A stretch of DNA of 64,000 nucleotides from Chersky-840 sp963838775 (GCA_963838775.1 CAWISP010000025.1:62001-126000), one strand, 5' to 3'; counted from the stretch's first letter, positions 16,946 to 25,869 are shown. Numbers and translations are program-made. Notes: a model not told the origin generated them from the sequence alone.

Positions 16946-17338
16946 TCAGGATCCCAAGCGGCTCTCGGGCTCCCCCGACCACATGTCGATGAGGACGTCG
17001 GGACCGAACTGCTCCTTGTGGACGTAGCCGAGAGCCCCGCACGTGCGGGCGTCACCGGGGAGGTCCTCCTCGTCGTAGGTCGACAACAAGATGACCTTCG
17101 TGCCGGGGTGGGCGGCAACGATACGCCGGGTGGCCTCGATCCCCGTGATGCCGTCCATGTTGATGTCCATGAGGACGAGCTCGGGGTGCAGGGCGTCTAC
17201 CTGCTCGACGGCTTCCTCACCCGACTTGGCCTCGCCCACGACCTCGAACCCGGGCGTGACCCCGACCACCGAGCGCGCCGCCATGCGGAAGGGCATCTGA
17301 TCGTCGACGATCAAGACCGTGGTCGCCTGGCCATCCAC
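16946..17338 (-). CDS. Stand-alone receiver-domain response regulator
   Basis: The product is 130 residues and consists only of a receiver: VLIVDDQMPFRMAA, phospho-acceptor Asp58 in LVLMDINMDGITG, a switch Ser in ILLSTYDEE, and Lys in YVHKEQF. No output domain is present, so it would act by protein contact or as a phosphate sink. It converges on the histidine kinase across the 15-bp repeats and lies downstream of the NarL regulator (77-nt gap), so all may belong to one signalling set. GTG 17338 gives the standard receiver start; no strong ribosome site is visible. Confidence 0.88.
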   Translation of the reverse strand: MDGQATTVLIVDDQMPFRMAARSVVGVTPGFEVVGEAKSGEEAVEQVDALHPELVLMDINMDGITGIEATRRIVAAHPGTKVILLSTYDEEDLPGDARTCGALGYVHKEQFGPDVLIDMWSGEPESRLGS

Positions 17339-17415
17339 GTTCCTATCCTGGCAGCCCGCCGGTGCAGGGCACAGGCTGACAGCACCAACGCGCCGGGGGT
17401 GGCAGCACCCCCCCG

Positions 17416-18084
17416 TCAGGAGTCTTGGACGGACAGGAACAGGAGCACCGCCTTCACGCGCCGGTGGACGTCGGGCTCCTGGGACAGCGCCAGCTTCGAG
17501 AAGATCGAATTGATGTGCTTTTCCACGGCCCGCTCCGACAGCACGAGCGAGGCGGCCACCGCCGCGTTGTTCTTCCCCTGGGCCATCTCCGAGAGGATCT
17601 CGCTCTCGCGTGAGGTGAGGCGGTGCAGGGGGGAGTCGGCGGGCTTGGCCCTGGCCGCCACCAGGGCGTCGACAACCTCGGGGTCGATGACCGAGCCCCC
17701 GCTGGCCACCTCGCGGATTGCCGCCGCCAACTGGCCGATGTCCGACACCCGCTCCTTGAGGAGATAGGCGCGGCCCTTGGACCCCCCGTCGAGGAAGGCC
17801 AGGGCGTAGGCTGGCTCCGAGTACTGGCTCAGGACCACCACACCCATGTCGGGGTGGGTCGAGCGTAGGACCGCGGCCGCCCGGATGCCCTCGTCGGTCC
17901 CCGTGGGGGGCATGCGGATGTCGGTCACCACCACATCGGGGCTCTGGGCCTCGACCGTGGCGATGAGGGTGTCGTAGTCCTCGCACACCCCGACCACCTC
18001 GAGGTCGGGCTCGGTCTCGACGAGGGTCTTCACTCCCTCGCGGACGAGGTAGTTGTCCTCCGCCAGCACGACCCGTACCGCCAT
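17416..18084 (-). CDS. NarL/FixJ-family response regulator
   Basis: The product is 222 residues. The receiver has Asp55 in VVVTDIRMP and Lys110 in YLLK. The C-terminal LuxR helix-turn-helix is LTSRESEILSEMAQGKNNAAVA followed by SERAVEKHINSIFSKL, fully canonical. The receiver shares long identities with the cyclase-fused regulator at 12.6 kb (VREGV, DYD, VVVTDIRMPP, GGSV), so these are paralogues. The nearby HisKA_3 kinase is the natural partner. The ATG at 18084 follows TACAGT by 8 nt, a near-leaderless start. Its DNA targets are unknown. Confidence 0.93.
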   Translation of the reverse strand: MAVRVVLAEDNYLVREGVKTLVETEPDLEVVGVCEDYDTLIATVEAQSPDVVVTDIRMPPTGTDEGIRAAAVLRSTHPDMGVVVLSQYSEPAYALAFLDGGSKGRAYLLKERVSDIGQLAAAIREVASGGSVIDPEVVDALVAARAKPADSPLHRLTSRESEILSEMAQGKNNAAVAASLVLSERAVEKHINSIFSKLALSQEPDVHRRVKAVLLFLSVQDS

Positions 18085-18131
18085 GGCCCCGCACTGTAGG
18101 CCAGGGGGCAGTTCCGAGAAGGCCGCGGGGT

Positions 18132-18983
18132 TCAGGGCGCCAGGGCGGTGGGCAGGTCGATGACCATGCCTTCCCGGGCCGCGTCGACCGGGAACGGCTC
18201 CCGGGCGTACGACGCCACGATGGCGTCGATGTCGTCGTCGGTGCGGGGCGGGTCGTGGTGGAACAGGAACACGCGCCGGGCCCAGGCCCGCTCGCCCAGG
18301 CGCACGGCGTAGCCGGTCGAGGCATGCCCGAAGCTGGCCCGGGCCGCCAGCTCCTCGTCGAGGTACTGGGCGTCGTGGATGAGCAGGTCGCAGTGATCGG
18401 CCAAGGCCAGCGCCGCCTCGTGGTACTCACCGAGCCCGTCGGGGCCGGGCCCGAGCGAGGTGGGGCAGTGGTCCGAGAGATACGCGATCGTGGCGGTGCC
18501 GTCGGTGACGCGGAAGCCGAAGGTCCGCCCCCCCTTGTGCGGGATCTCCAGGGCCAGCACGGTGAAGCCCTCGATGTCGGTGGCGGTGCCGGGCTCGAGC
18601 CCGAGGAAGCGCCACGTGCCGCGCAGCTCGGCGGGCGTGATGGGGAAATGCGGGGGGGACATGACGCGGCGCAGGACCTCCTCGGCGTCCCCCTGGGCCG
18701 GCATGTACAGGTCGGTGCGGCTGTCGGGACGGTCCGCCGCCGCGAAGAAGGGCAGGCCCTGGGTGTGGTCCCAGTGCAGGTGCCCGAGCACGATCGAGCC
18801 CGCGAACGACTGCCCGTCGAGCATGGCGGTCAGGGTGCGGATGCCCGTGCCGGCATCGAGCACCAGGCTCGGCCGCTCGCCGTCGTGCGCCAGCGCCACG
18901 CACGAGGTGTGCCCCCCGTAGCGCACGGTCCCGGGCCCCGGGGCGGGCGTGGACCCCCGGGCCCCGCAGATCGTCACGCGCAT
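18132..18983 (-). CDS. Metallo-beta-lactamase-fold hydrolase
   Basis: The product is 283 residues. The di-metal site is visible: HLHWDH in LGHLHWDHTQG, a later Asp in YLSDHCP, and His residues in LIHDAQY and FLFHHDPP. CGARGSTPAPGPGTVRYGGHTSC at the start is typical of the branch containing phosphodiesterase-like and RNase Z-like enzymes (GARGS...YGG.TSC). Some proteins of this branch hydrolyse cyclic nucleotides, which would fit the cyclase nearby, but the sequence alone cannot decide. It lies 47 nt upstream of the NarL regulator on the same strand and may be co-transcribed with it. Confidence 0.85.
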   Translation of the reverse strand: MRVTICGARGSTPAPGPGTVRYGGHTSCVALAHDGERPSLVLDAGTGIRTLTAMLDGQSFAGSIVLGHLHWDHTQGLPFFAAADRPDSRTDLYMPAQGDAEEVLRRVMSPPHFPITPAELRGTWRFLGLEPGTATDIEGFTVLALEIPHKGGRTFGFRVTDGTATIAYLSDHCPTSLGPGPDGLGEYHEAALALADHCDLLIHDAQYLDEELAARASFGHASTGYAVRLGERAWARRVFLFHHDPPRTDDDIDAIVASYAREPFPVDAAREGMVIDLPTALAP

Positions 18984-19138
18984 TCACGGCCCCCCAGCGA
19001 TCGAGACGCGCGTCCACGGCGCTGCACACGTCACCCGAGATTTGGCCACGGCGGCCCGAAGCCGGTCAAGTGTGGCTTCCGGTGTCGAGGCGGGGATGCG
19101 GGCCGCACCCGGGACACGGTGCGTCGGCTCGGGCCCGG

Positions 19139-20437
19139 TCAGTCGTTGGCACTGACCTCGGCCAGGAGGTCGGCGAACTTCTTCTGCGCCGCATCGCGGC
19201 GGGTGGGCACGTGCTCGGTGGGCACTTCGGCCGGGCGGTAGCGCTTCAGGACCTGGCGGGCCACGGTGACCTTGTGCACCTCGTCGGGGCCGTCGTAGAT
19301 ACGCGCCGCCCGCGCCGCACGGTACATGTGCTCGAGGGGCAGGTCGGTGGAGAAACCCAGCGACCCGTGCGCCTGGATGGCGCGGTCGATCACGTTGTAG
19401 AGGACGCCGGCGCCGAAGTACTTGATCATGGCGATCTCGACGCGCGCCGCGGCGGGGCCGTCGCGGTCCATCTTCCACGCGGCGTGCAGCGTCATGAGCC
19501 GCGCCGCCGCCATCTCGGCCATCGAATCGGCCACCCAGGACTGCACCATCTGCTTGTCGGCGAGCAGCGAACCGTGGACATAGCGCGACACGGCGCGCTC
19601 GCACAACATGTCGAAGGCGCGCTGGGACTGGCCCAGCCAGCGCATGCAGTGGTGGATGCGACCGGGTCCCAACCGCATCTGGGCCAGACGGAAGCCGTCG
19701 CCCTCGTTTCCCACGAGGTTCTCGGCCGGGACGCGCACGTCACGGTAGACGATCTCGGAGTGGCCCCCGAACTTCCCGAAGTGCGGGAAGGGGTGCTCCA
19801 TGGTGGGCACGTCGCGCACGATGTCGACGCCGGGTGTGTCGGCGGGGACGAGGAGCATCGAGCACCCCGCGTAGGGGTGGACGTCGGGGTTGGTGACGCA
19901 CATGACGATGAGGAAGTCCGCCACCGACCCGTTGGAGGTGAACCACTTGTGCCCGTTGATCACCCACTGCTCCCCGTCACGCACCGCCGTCGTGGCGATC
20001 AGCGTCGGGTCCGCGCCCGCCCCCGGCTCGGTCATCGAGAAGGCGCTGCGCAGCGTCCCCTCCAGAAGCGGCTCGAGCCACTGGGTGCGCTGCTCGACAC
20101 GCCCGTTGGCCTCGATCCCCACCGCCAAGAGCTCGGCGTTGCCCGAGTCCGGGGCGTTGTTGCCGAACACCACCGGCGCCACCGCGCAGCGGCCCAGGAC
20201 CTCGTGGAGCAGTCCCAGGCGGACCTGGCCGAAGCCCATGCCCCCGAGCTCGGGGGGCAGGTGGGCGGCCCATAGACCCTGACCCTTGACCTCGTCCTGG
20301 AGCGGGCGGACGGCCTTGAGGAGGTCGTCGTAGTGCAGGTCGAGGGTCTCGAGGGGCAGGATCTCCTCGTCGACGAAGGCGCGCGCCCACGCCAGCTTGG
20401 CCTCGTACTCGGGTTCGGTCTCGAAGTCCCACGCCAC
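19139..20437 (-). CDS. Acyl-CoA dehydrogenase family protein
   Basis: The product is 432 residues. FAD and substrate-binding motifs include FSMTEPGAGADPTLIATTA, the WVINGHKWFTSNG strand, and RLGPGRIHHCMRWLGQSQRAFD; the tail has HGSLGFSTDLPLEHMYRAARAARIYDG in two parts, the usual C-terminal region. It oxidises an acyl-CoA at the alpha-beta bond with an electron-transferring flavoprotein as acceptor. The GTG at 20437 is supported by GGAGG 8 nt upstream; the frame extends further 5' but with no family similarity. It is divergent from biotin synthase. The chain-length preference is not readable. Confidence 0.9.
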   Translation of the reverse strand: MAWDFETEPEYEAKLAWARAFVDEEILPLETLDLHYDDLLKAVRPLQDEVKGQGLWAAHLPPELGGMGFGQVRLGLLHEVLGRCAVAPVVFGNNAPDSGNAELLAVGIEANGRVEQRTQWLEPLLEGTLRSAFSMTEPGAGADPTLIATTAVRDGEQWVINGHKWFTSNGSVADFLIVMCVTNPDVHPYAGCSMLLVPADTPGVDIVRDVPTMEHPFPHFGKFGGHSEIVYRDVRVPAENLVGNEGDGFRLAQMRLGPGRIHHCMRWLGQSQRAFDMLCERAVSRYVHGSLLADKQMVQSWVADSMAEMAAARLMTLHAAWKMDRDGPAAARVEIAMIKYFGAGVLYNVIDRAIQAHGSLGFSTDLPLEHMYRAARAARIYDGPDEVHKVTVARQVLKRYRPAEVPTEHVPTRRDAAQKKFADLLAEVSAND

Positions 20438-20491
20438 CTTGGTGCCTCCTGTTGTTCGAGCCCCTGTTGTCGAGTGGAAGGGCCCGGCCGC

Positions 20492-20497
20492 TACCGT
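20492..20497 (+). promoter_or_regulatory. -10 box TACCGT of bioB
   Basis: TACCGT ends 6 nt before the GTG at 20504, giving a leaderless bioB mRNA. A TTGTCG lies 19 nt further upstream and could be a weak -35. Confidence 0.45.
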
Positions 20498-20503
20498 GGG
20501 CCG

Positions 20504-21604
20504 GTGCCAGCCGACGCCACCGCTGCCCCCACGCGTAGCACCGTCTCCCTGCGAGCGCCCGTCGAGGCCGGCCCGGTGCGGCTCCCCGCCGCGCTGAGCC
20601 CGTCTGCGGCGAGGGTGCAGATCGCCGCCGCCGCTGCAACGCTGCTCGACGAGCACCGCATTCTCGACGCCGATGCGTTGGGGAGCCTCGCCATGGTGCC
20701 CGACGATTCGGTGATGGCGTTGGCGTCATTGGCACACGAGGTGCGCCTGGCCTGGTGCGGGCCCACCGTGGAGATCGAGGGCATCCTCTCGGCCAAGACC
20801 GGGGGGTGTCCCGAAGACTGCCACTTCTGCTCGCAGTCGTCGCGCTTCGACACGCCCGTGAAGGCCACCGCCTTCCTCGACACCGACGAGGTGCTGCGCG
20901 CCGCGGCCGAGACCGCGGCGGTCGGCGCCTCGGAGTTCTGCATCGTCCTGGCCGTGCGCGGGCCCGACGAGCGCATCATGGCGCGCCTGCTCGAGCTCGT
21001 GCCGCTGGTACGCGACCACACCGGCCTCAACGTGGCGGTCTCGGCGGGCATCCTGACCGACGACCAGGCCCGGCGCCTCGCCGCCGGTGGCGTGCACCGC
21101 TACAACCACAATCTCGAAACGGCTCGCTCCTACTTTCCGACCGTCGTCACGACCCACGACTGGGACGAGCGCGCCGAGACGTGTCGCCTGGTGCGCAAGC
21201 ACGGCATGGAGCTGTGCTGTGGGGCACTCGTGGGTATGGGTGAGAGCGAGGCCCAGCGCATCGAGCTGCTCCTGCAGTTGCGCACGCTGGACCCGACGGA
21301 GGTGCCCGTCAACTTCTTGAACCCGCGCCCGGGGACGCCGCTCGGCGACCGGCCCGTGGTCGGCGCCTGGGACGCCATCCGGTGGATCGCGCTGTTCCGT
21401 CTCGCCCTGCCGAAGGTGATCCTGCGCTACGCGGGCGGGCGCGAGGTGACGTTGCGCGACCTGCAGGCCATGGGGATGACAGCGGGCATCAACGCTCTCA
21501 TCGTGGGCAACTACCTGACGACACTGGGGCGATCGCCCCAAGAGGACCTGCGCATGCTCGAGGACCTCCGCATGCCGCTCGGAGCGCTCACCGCCGCGCT
21601 GTAG
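20504..21604 (+). CDS. bioB: Biotin synthase
   Basis: The product is 366 residues. It is a radical-SAM enzyme that inserts sulfur into dethiobiotin. The CxxxCxxC cluster ligands are Cys102, Cys106 and Cys109 in GGCPEDCHFCSQSSRF; YNHNLETARSYFP, CGALVGMGES and NFLNPRPGTPL are BioB signatures. An auxiliary-cluster Arg is expected at ALPKVILRYAGGRE, which is present. The first 40 residues are an unconserved Ala/Pro-rich extension. No other biotin gene is adjacent, but a BsaP-like partner protein is encoded at 31.2 kb. It ends 6 nt from the convergent GrpB gene. Confidence 0.96.
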   Translation: MPADATAAPTRSTVSLRAPVEAGPVRLPAALSPSAARVQIAAAAATLLDEHRILDADALGSLAMVPDDSVMALASLAHEVRLAWCGPTVEIEGILSAKTGGCPEDCHFCSQSSRFDTPVKATAFLDTDEVLRAAAETAAVGASEFCIVLAVRGPDERIMARLLELVPLVRDHTGLNVAVSAGILTDDQARRLAAGGVHRYNHNLETARSYFPTVVTTHDWDERAETCRLVRKHGMELCCGALVGMGESEAQRIELLLQLRTLDPTEVPVNFLNPRPGTPLGDRPVVGAWDAIRWIALFRLALPKVILRYAGGREVTLRDLQAMGMTAGINALIVGNYLTTLGRSPQEDLRMLEDLRMPLGALTAAL

Positions 21605-21610
21605 TCCGGA

Positions 21611-22201
21611 TCAGTCCAGCCGCCAACCCTGGCGCACTGCCCAGGACTCGGCCCGACCCATGATCTCGGTGATCACCGGCGACTTCGCCTCGGCGTAATA
21701 GTTGACGTCGCGCCAACGCCGACCGGCCAGGGCTCGCTTGGTGTCCTGGTAGCGCTGGCGATCGGCGGCGTCGACGCGCAGCCAGTCCCGGAAGAGCACG
21801 TGGCGCCGTTCGTCGTGGGATCCCGCCGCCCACACGTGAACCTGGACGTCTCGCGCCGGGGTCCGGAACATGCGATGGCGGGGCTCGCGGACGCGCAGTT
21901 CGTAGCCGGCTCGTGCCAGGTCGGGGGCGAAGGCGGCCTCGTCGTCGGGATCGTCCACCGTGACCTGGATGTCGACGATGGGCTTGGCGGCGAGACCGGG
22001 GACCGACGTCGACCCCACGTGGTCGATCCGGCGGGCCCGGCCCTCGAGAGCCCGCCACAGGACGAGCCGGTGACGCTCGAAGGTGGCCGGCCAGGTGGGA
22101 TCGGGGTCGACCACCACCACGGCCCGCTCCTCGCGGCCCCCCACGAGCACGGCGTCGAGCACCGCGTCGAGGTCACCGGGGTCGAGGTCACCGTGCTCCA
22201 T
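21611..22201 (-). CDS. GrpB-family (UPF0157) nucleotidyltransferase-like protein
   Basis: The product is 196 residues. The family core is present: VVVDPDPTWPATFERHR, then RIDHVGSTSVPGLAAKPIVDIQV, in which HVGST and DIQV are the nucleotidyltransferase-fold marks, then FRDWLR and YAEAKSPVITEIM. Family members are widespread; some are linked to (p)ppGpp or antibiotic modification, and most are uncharacterised. It converges on bioB with a 6-nt gap. Residues 1-27 precede the conserved region, so a later start is possible. Confidence 0.85.
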   Translation of the reverse strand: MEHGDLDPGDLDAVLDAVLVGGREERAVVVVDPDPTWPATFERHRLVLWRALEGRARRIDHVGSTSVPGLAAKPIVDIQVTVDDPDDEAAFAPDLARAGYELRVREPRHRMFRTPARDVQVHVWAAGSHDERRHVLFRDWLRVDAADRQRYQDTKRALAGRRWRDVNYYAEAKSPVITEIMGRAESWAVRQGWRLD

Positions 22202-22278
22202 GTGACCATCTTCGCCCAGACCTCTAACCTCAGCCCGGCGGCGGCGGAGACGGGCTCTGTCGGTTCAGGAGGCGACGC

Positions 22279-23073
22279 ATGGCTCGGGCCCTGATCACGG
22301 GATGCTCCACCGGCTTCGGACGGGCGACCGCCGTGGAGCTCAAAAAACGCGGCTACGAGGTGGTGGCGACGGCCCGGCGCCCCGAGACGATCGCCGACAT
22401 CGACGCCGACGCGCGCCTCGCTCTCGACGTCACCGACGACACGTCGGTGACCGACGCCGTCGCCGCGGCCGGGACCATCGACGTGCTCGTCAACAACGCC
22501 GGCGTCGGGACGGGCGGTCCCATCGAGCTCGTCCCGATGACCGAGGTGCGACGGGTGTTCGAGACAAACACCTTCGGGCCGTTGCGCATGATGCAGGCCG
22601 TCCTTCCCCAGATGCGGGGGCGGCGCTCGGGCACGATCGTGAACGTGTCGTCGGTGTCGGGCCGGGTCTCCGCGCCTCTGGCGGGCATCTACGCGGCGTC
22701 GAAGTACGCCCTCGAGGCGTTGTCCGAGGCGTTGCACATCGAAGGGGGGCATTTCGGGATCCGCACCATCGTCATCGAGCCGGGCTTCTTCAAGACCAAC
22801 ATCTCCGAGTCCCATCATGACTTCGGGGTCGACGCGACTCCCTACGACGAGCTCAACGAGACGATGGGAAGGCTCGAGGCCGAGCTCGGTCGGGACACCG
22901 CACCGGGCCCAGAGGTGGTTGCCACCGCCATCGCCGACGCCATCGAGTCACCCGCCCCGGCATGGCGCGTCCCGGTGGGCACCGACGCCCAGATGGTGTT
23001 GGGAGCCCGGGCGGCCATGGACGACGTCGCCTTCGAGGCGGCCATGCGCGAGGTGCTCAAGCTCGACTGGTGA
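22279..23073 (+). CDS. Short-chain dehydrogenase/reductase
   Basis: The product is 264 residues of classical SDR type. The nucleotide-binding TGCSTGFG is near the start, NNAGVG follows, then the catalytic Ser in VNVSSVSG and YAASK with Tyr and Lys. RRPETIADIDADARLALDV resembles NADP-preferring members with basic residues after the second strand. The clear AGGAGG site 7 nt before the ATG fixes the start. Its last 17 bases overlap the convergent glucosidase gene. The substrate is unknown. Confidence 0.92.
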   Translation: MARALITGCSTGFGRATAVELKKRGYEVVATARRPETIADIDADARLALDVTDDTSVTDAVAAAGTIDVLVNNAGVGTGGPIELVPMTEVRRVFETNTFGPLRMMQAVLPQMRGRRSGTIVNVSSVSGRVSAPLAGIYAASKYALEALSEALHIEGGHFGIRTIVIEPGFFKTNISESHHDFGVDATPYDELNETMGRLEAELGRDTAPGPEVVATAIADAIESPAPAWRVPVGTDAQMVLGARAAMDDVAFEAAMREVLKLDW

Positions 23074-24667
23074 CGACGACGCCCTCCCAGGCGTCGAGGT
23101 CCACCGTTCCCTCCACGACCGGCCCTTCGCCGGCACGGTGGGTGGACAGCGCGACGGTCTTCGGCGGCGTCCCTCCCACGCCGATTTCTCGAGGCTGGGC
23201 CGAGAGATTCAGGGCCACGAGCGCTTCCCCTCGCCGCCACACCCAGAGCCCGTCGTCGACCGGGTCCGGCGTGTACCCGCCACCGAGCAGGTCGGGTGAC
23301 CGGCGCCGCAGGGCGATGGCGTCTCGCACCAGGTGCAGCACCGAGTCGGGGTCGGCGCGCTGGTCCGCCACGTTCATGGGCGCGTCGGCCATGGGCAGCC
23401 ACGGCGTGACGCCCGCCGCGGTGAATCCGGCGTTGAGGCCGCCGTCCCACGGCATGGGGGTGCGCTCGGGGTCGCGTCCCGGGTAGTGCGGCCAGAACCG
23501 CACACCCACCGGGTCGAGCAACTCGTCCTTGTCGAAGGCGCGGTCGGTGAGCCCGAGCTCGTCGCCCTGGTAGAGCACGGGGGTTCCCCGCAGGGTGAGC
23601 AGCATGAGCAGGGCCAGGCGCACCTTGCGCGGGTCGCCTTCGCACCACCGGGTGGCCAGTCGCGACACGTCGTGGTTCGAGCCTGTCCACACCGGCCACC
23701 CCCCGGGTGGCAGGAGCGCCTCGGTGCGCGCCACGATGTCGGACAGCGCGGCCGCGTCGAAGGGCGCCTCGATGAACGGGAAATTGAATCCCATGTGCAG
23801 CTCGTCTCCACCCGATCCGTAGTAGGTGGCCAGGTTCTCGAGCGTGTCCACGTTCGTCTCCCCCAGCAGGACCCGGGGCGGTGTGTAGCCGTCGGCGATG
23901 GTGCGCCACCGGCGCAGGATGTCGTGCGCCTCGGGACGGTTGCCGTTGTACACCGGGCGCTGCCCGAACATCTGCATGATGAAGGGATCGTCCTCGGTGG
24001 CAGGTGGGTTGTCGCGCAACTCGGCGTCCTTGATCATCATGTTGCACACGTCGATGCGGAAACCCGCCACGCCGCGGTCCCACCAGAACCGCAGGATGTC
24101 GTCAAAGGCGTCGCGGACGCCGTCGTGCCACCAGTTGAGGTCGGGCTGTTCGGGCAGGAAGTTGTGCAGGAAGTACTGCCCTGACGCGGGGTCGAGGGTC
24201 CAGGCCGGGCCACCGAAGCTGCCCACCCAGTTGTTCGGGGCCGAGCCGTCGGGCCTGGGGTCGGCCCACACATACCAGTGGCGGCGTTCGGCGTCGACCG
24301 AGGACCGCGCTTCGACGAACCACGCATGCCGGTCACTGGTGTGGTTGGGGACGAGGTCGAGGAGCACCCGGATGCCGACGCGACCGGCCGACGCGATCAC
24401 CTCGTCCAGATCGTCGAGGGTCCCGTAGTCGTCGAGCACGGCACAGTAGTCGGCGACGTCATATCCCCAGTCCGCGTTGGGCGACGGCATGACGGGGCTG
24501 AGCCACAGCGCGTCCACACCCAACCAGGCGAGATGGTCGAGCCGACCCAAGAGACCCCGGAGGTCGCCGATCCCGTCCCCGTCGCTGTCGGCGAACGAGC
24601 GGACGTAGACCTGGTACAGCACGGCGGACCGCCACCAGTCGGGGTCGTCGGGCAGGGATGCGGGCAC
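23057..24667 (-). CDS. GH13 alpha-glucosidase / oligo-1,6-glucosidase-like
   Basis: The product is 536 residues. It has the GH13 (beta/alpha)8 barrel: VYVRSFADSDGDGIGDL, the first conserved region LLDLVPNHTSD, nucleophile Asp in GFRIDVCNMM, acid/base Glu in LLGETNVD, and the transition-state Asp in SNHDVSR. VLYQGDELGL and a short all-beta C-terminal domain follow. This is the alpha-glucosidase branch (maltose, isomaltose or sucrose-type substrates), and there is no signal peptide, so it is cytoplasmic. It overlaps the SDR 3' end by 17 bases and is the upstream neighbour of nothing co-directional within 28 nt except the glycosylase before it. Confidence 0.93.
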   Translation of the reverse strand: MPASLPDDPDWWRSAVLYQVYVRSFADSDGDGIGDLRGLLGRLDHLAWLGVDALWLSPVMPSPNADWGYDVADYCAVLDDYGTLDDLDEVIASAGRVGIRVLLDLVPNHTSDRHAWFVEARSSVDAERRHWYVWADPRPDGSAPNNWVGSFGGPAWTLDPASGQYFLHNFLPEQPDLNWWHDGVRDAFDDILRFWWDRGVAGFRIDVCNMMIKDAELRDNPPATEDDPFIMQMFGQRPVYNGNRPEAHDILRRWRTIADGYTPPRVLLGETNVDTLENLATYYGSGGDELHMGFNFPFIEAPFDAAALSDIVARTEALLPPGGWPVWTGSNHDVSRLATRWCEGDPRKVRLALLMLLTLRGTPVLYQGDELGLTDRAFDKDELLDPVGVRFWPHYPGRDPERTPMPWDGGLNAGFTAAGVTPWLPMADAPMNVADQRADPDSVLHLVRDAIALRRRSPDLLGGGYTPDPVDDGLWVWRRGEALVALNLSAQPREIGVGGTPPKTVALSTHRAGEGPVVEGTVDLDAWEGVVVTSRA

Positions 24668-24695
24668 GGGGGTCCTCCGGTTCGGGTGTCAGCGC

Positions 24696-25370
24696 TCAGC
24701 CGGTCACCGGGCTGGCGGCCTGACCGGGTTGCTCGGCCGCCCGCCAGCAGCACCAGGCGACGGCGGAACGATAGGGCCGGAAGGGGTCGCCGAGCGGTGC
24801 CAGCTCCCGGGCGCTGGGCATGGGGATCCCCCATGCCACGCCGAAGCCCTTTCGCACCCCCAGGTCGCCGGTGGGCCAGACGTCGAGCCGGCGCAATTGG
24901 AAAATCAGGAACATCTCGGCCGTCCAGCGCCCGATGCCACGCACCGTCGTCAGGCGTTCGATCACTTCCTCGTCGCCCTCACGGGCCAGCCCCCGAGGGT
25001 CGAGCACAACCGTCCCGTCCAGGACCTTCGCAGCCAGGTCGCACACCGACGCCGCCTTGTTGCCCGACATCCCCGCGGCGCGCAGGTCCTCGGGAGCGAT
25101 CGCCAGCATCGCCTCGGGGGTGACCGCTCCCCCCAAGGCGGCCACGAGGCGCCGGTGGATGGTCGAGGCCGCGGCCCCGGCGAGCTGTTGGAAGACGATC
25201 GACCGCACCAGCGCCGCGAAGTGCGTGTCGCCGGGCTTCGACAGCCGGGGCAGACCGAAGGCGTCGACCAGCCCGGCCATGACCCGGTCGCGCTCCGCCA
25301 GCAGGTGCGCCGCAGCCGCCAGGGTGCGGGGACGCGCCCCGGTCCCGGGGCCGTCAGGCGACGCCGGCAT
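24696..25370 (-). CDS. DNA-3-methyladenine glycosylase II (AlkA-type, HhH-GPD)
   Basis: The product is 224 residues, the short AlkA-like form without the N-terminal domain. The helix-hairpin-helix is LTTVRGIGRWTAEMFLIF, followed by the catalytic Asp in VWPTGDLGVRKG; SIVFQQLAGAAASTIHRR is the family's early helix. It removes alkylated bases from DNA. The ATG at 25370 lies inside the last 17 bases of the upstream DinB gene, so the two are translationally linked. Residues 1-15 are variable. The PafB/PafC regulators of DNA damage lie 9 kb away, with no evident direct link. Confidence 0.9.
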   Translation of the reverse strand: MPASPDGPGTGARPRTLAAAAHLLAERDRVMAGLVDAFGLPRLSKPGDTHFAALVRSIVFQQLAGAAASTIHRRLVAALGGAVTPEAMLAIAPEDLRAAGMSGNKAASVCDLAAKVLDGTVVLDPRGLAREGDEEVIERLTTVRGIGRWTAEMFLIFQLRRLDVWPTGDLGVRKGFGVAWGIPMPSARELAPLGDPFRPYRSAVAWCCWRAAEQPGQAASPVTG

Positions 25371-25869
25371 CCGGATCCGGTCGGCGCGAGACGTCACCGA
25401 GGTGATGGCGCATTTCGTGCATGGTGTGGACCGCCACCCAGCGCAGCGACCGTTCGGTCCGAGCCGGATAGCCGTAGACGACGGTGTGGTCCCAGTCGGC
25501 GTCGCCGAGGCGAGCCAGCACGTTGGCGAACATGGCGGCGGCATCGGCCATCTGACGGGCCACCGACGGCGGGTCCTGGAGGGCGTAGCCATCGTGCTCG
25601 ACCCGCTCGTCGCGCCCCATCGGTTCGAAGGTGGGCCGGTCGCTACGGCGCGCCGCCAACACGCGCTCGCGCTGGACGAGCAGGACGTCTCTGACGTGGC
25701 AGGCGTACTCGAGCGGCGACCAGACATCGGCCCGGGGTCGGCGGCGCACGTCGGAGGGGTCGGCCTCGAGGACCGAGGCGAAGCGCGCCGCGCCGGCCAC
25801 GACCGCCGGACCGGCGGACCCGGCGTCGCCGAGGTCGTACTCGAACCCGCATTGGGCGCAGCTGTCCAC
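25354..25869 (-). CDS. DinB-family protein with an N-terminal CxxC knuckle
   Basis: The product is 171 residues. CAQCGFEYD at the start is the small metal knuckle seen in actinobacterial DinB proteins. The DinB metal site is formed by His in EYACHVRDVL and by HTMHEMRHHLGDV. These four-helix proteins are probably metal-dependent thiol or hydrolytic enzymes; the substrate is unknown. The GTG at 25869 puts the knuckle near the N-terminus, though no strong ribosome site is visible. It follows the YbjQ-type gene by 17 nt and overlaps the DNA glycosylase start, so it joins the long minus-strand transcript beginning at 28.9 kb. Confidence 0.82.
   Translation of the reverse strand: MDSCAQCGFEYDLGDAGSAGPAVVAGAARFASVLEADPSDVRRRPRADVWSPLEYACHVRDVLLVQRERVLAARRSDRPTFEPMGRDERVEHDGYALQDPPSVARQMADAAAMFANVLARLGDADWDHTVVYGYPARTERSLRWVAVHTMHEMRHHLGDVSRRPDPDAGVA

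Noticed and set aside
21611..22201. GrpB gene read as a continuation of a biotin operon
   Set aside because: It is on the opposite strand to bioB and converges on it; no shared transcript is possible.
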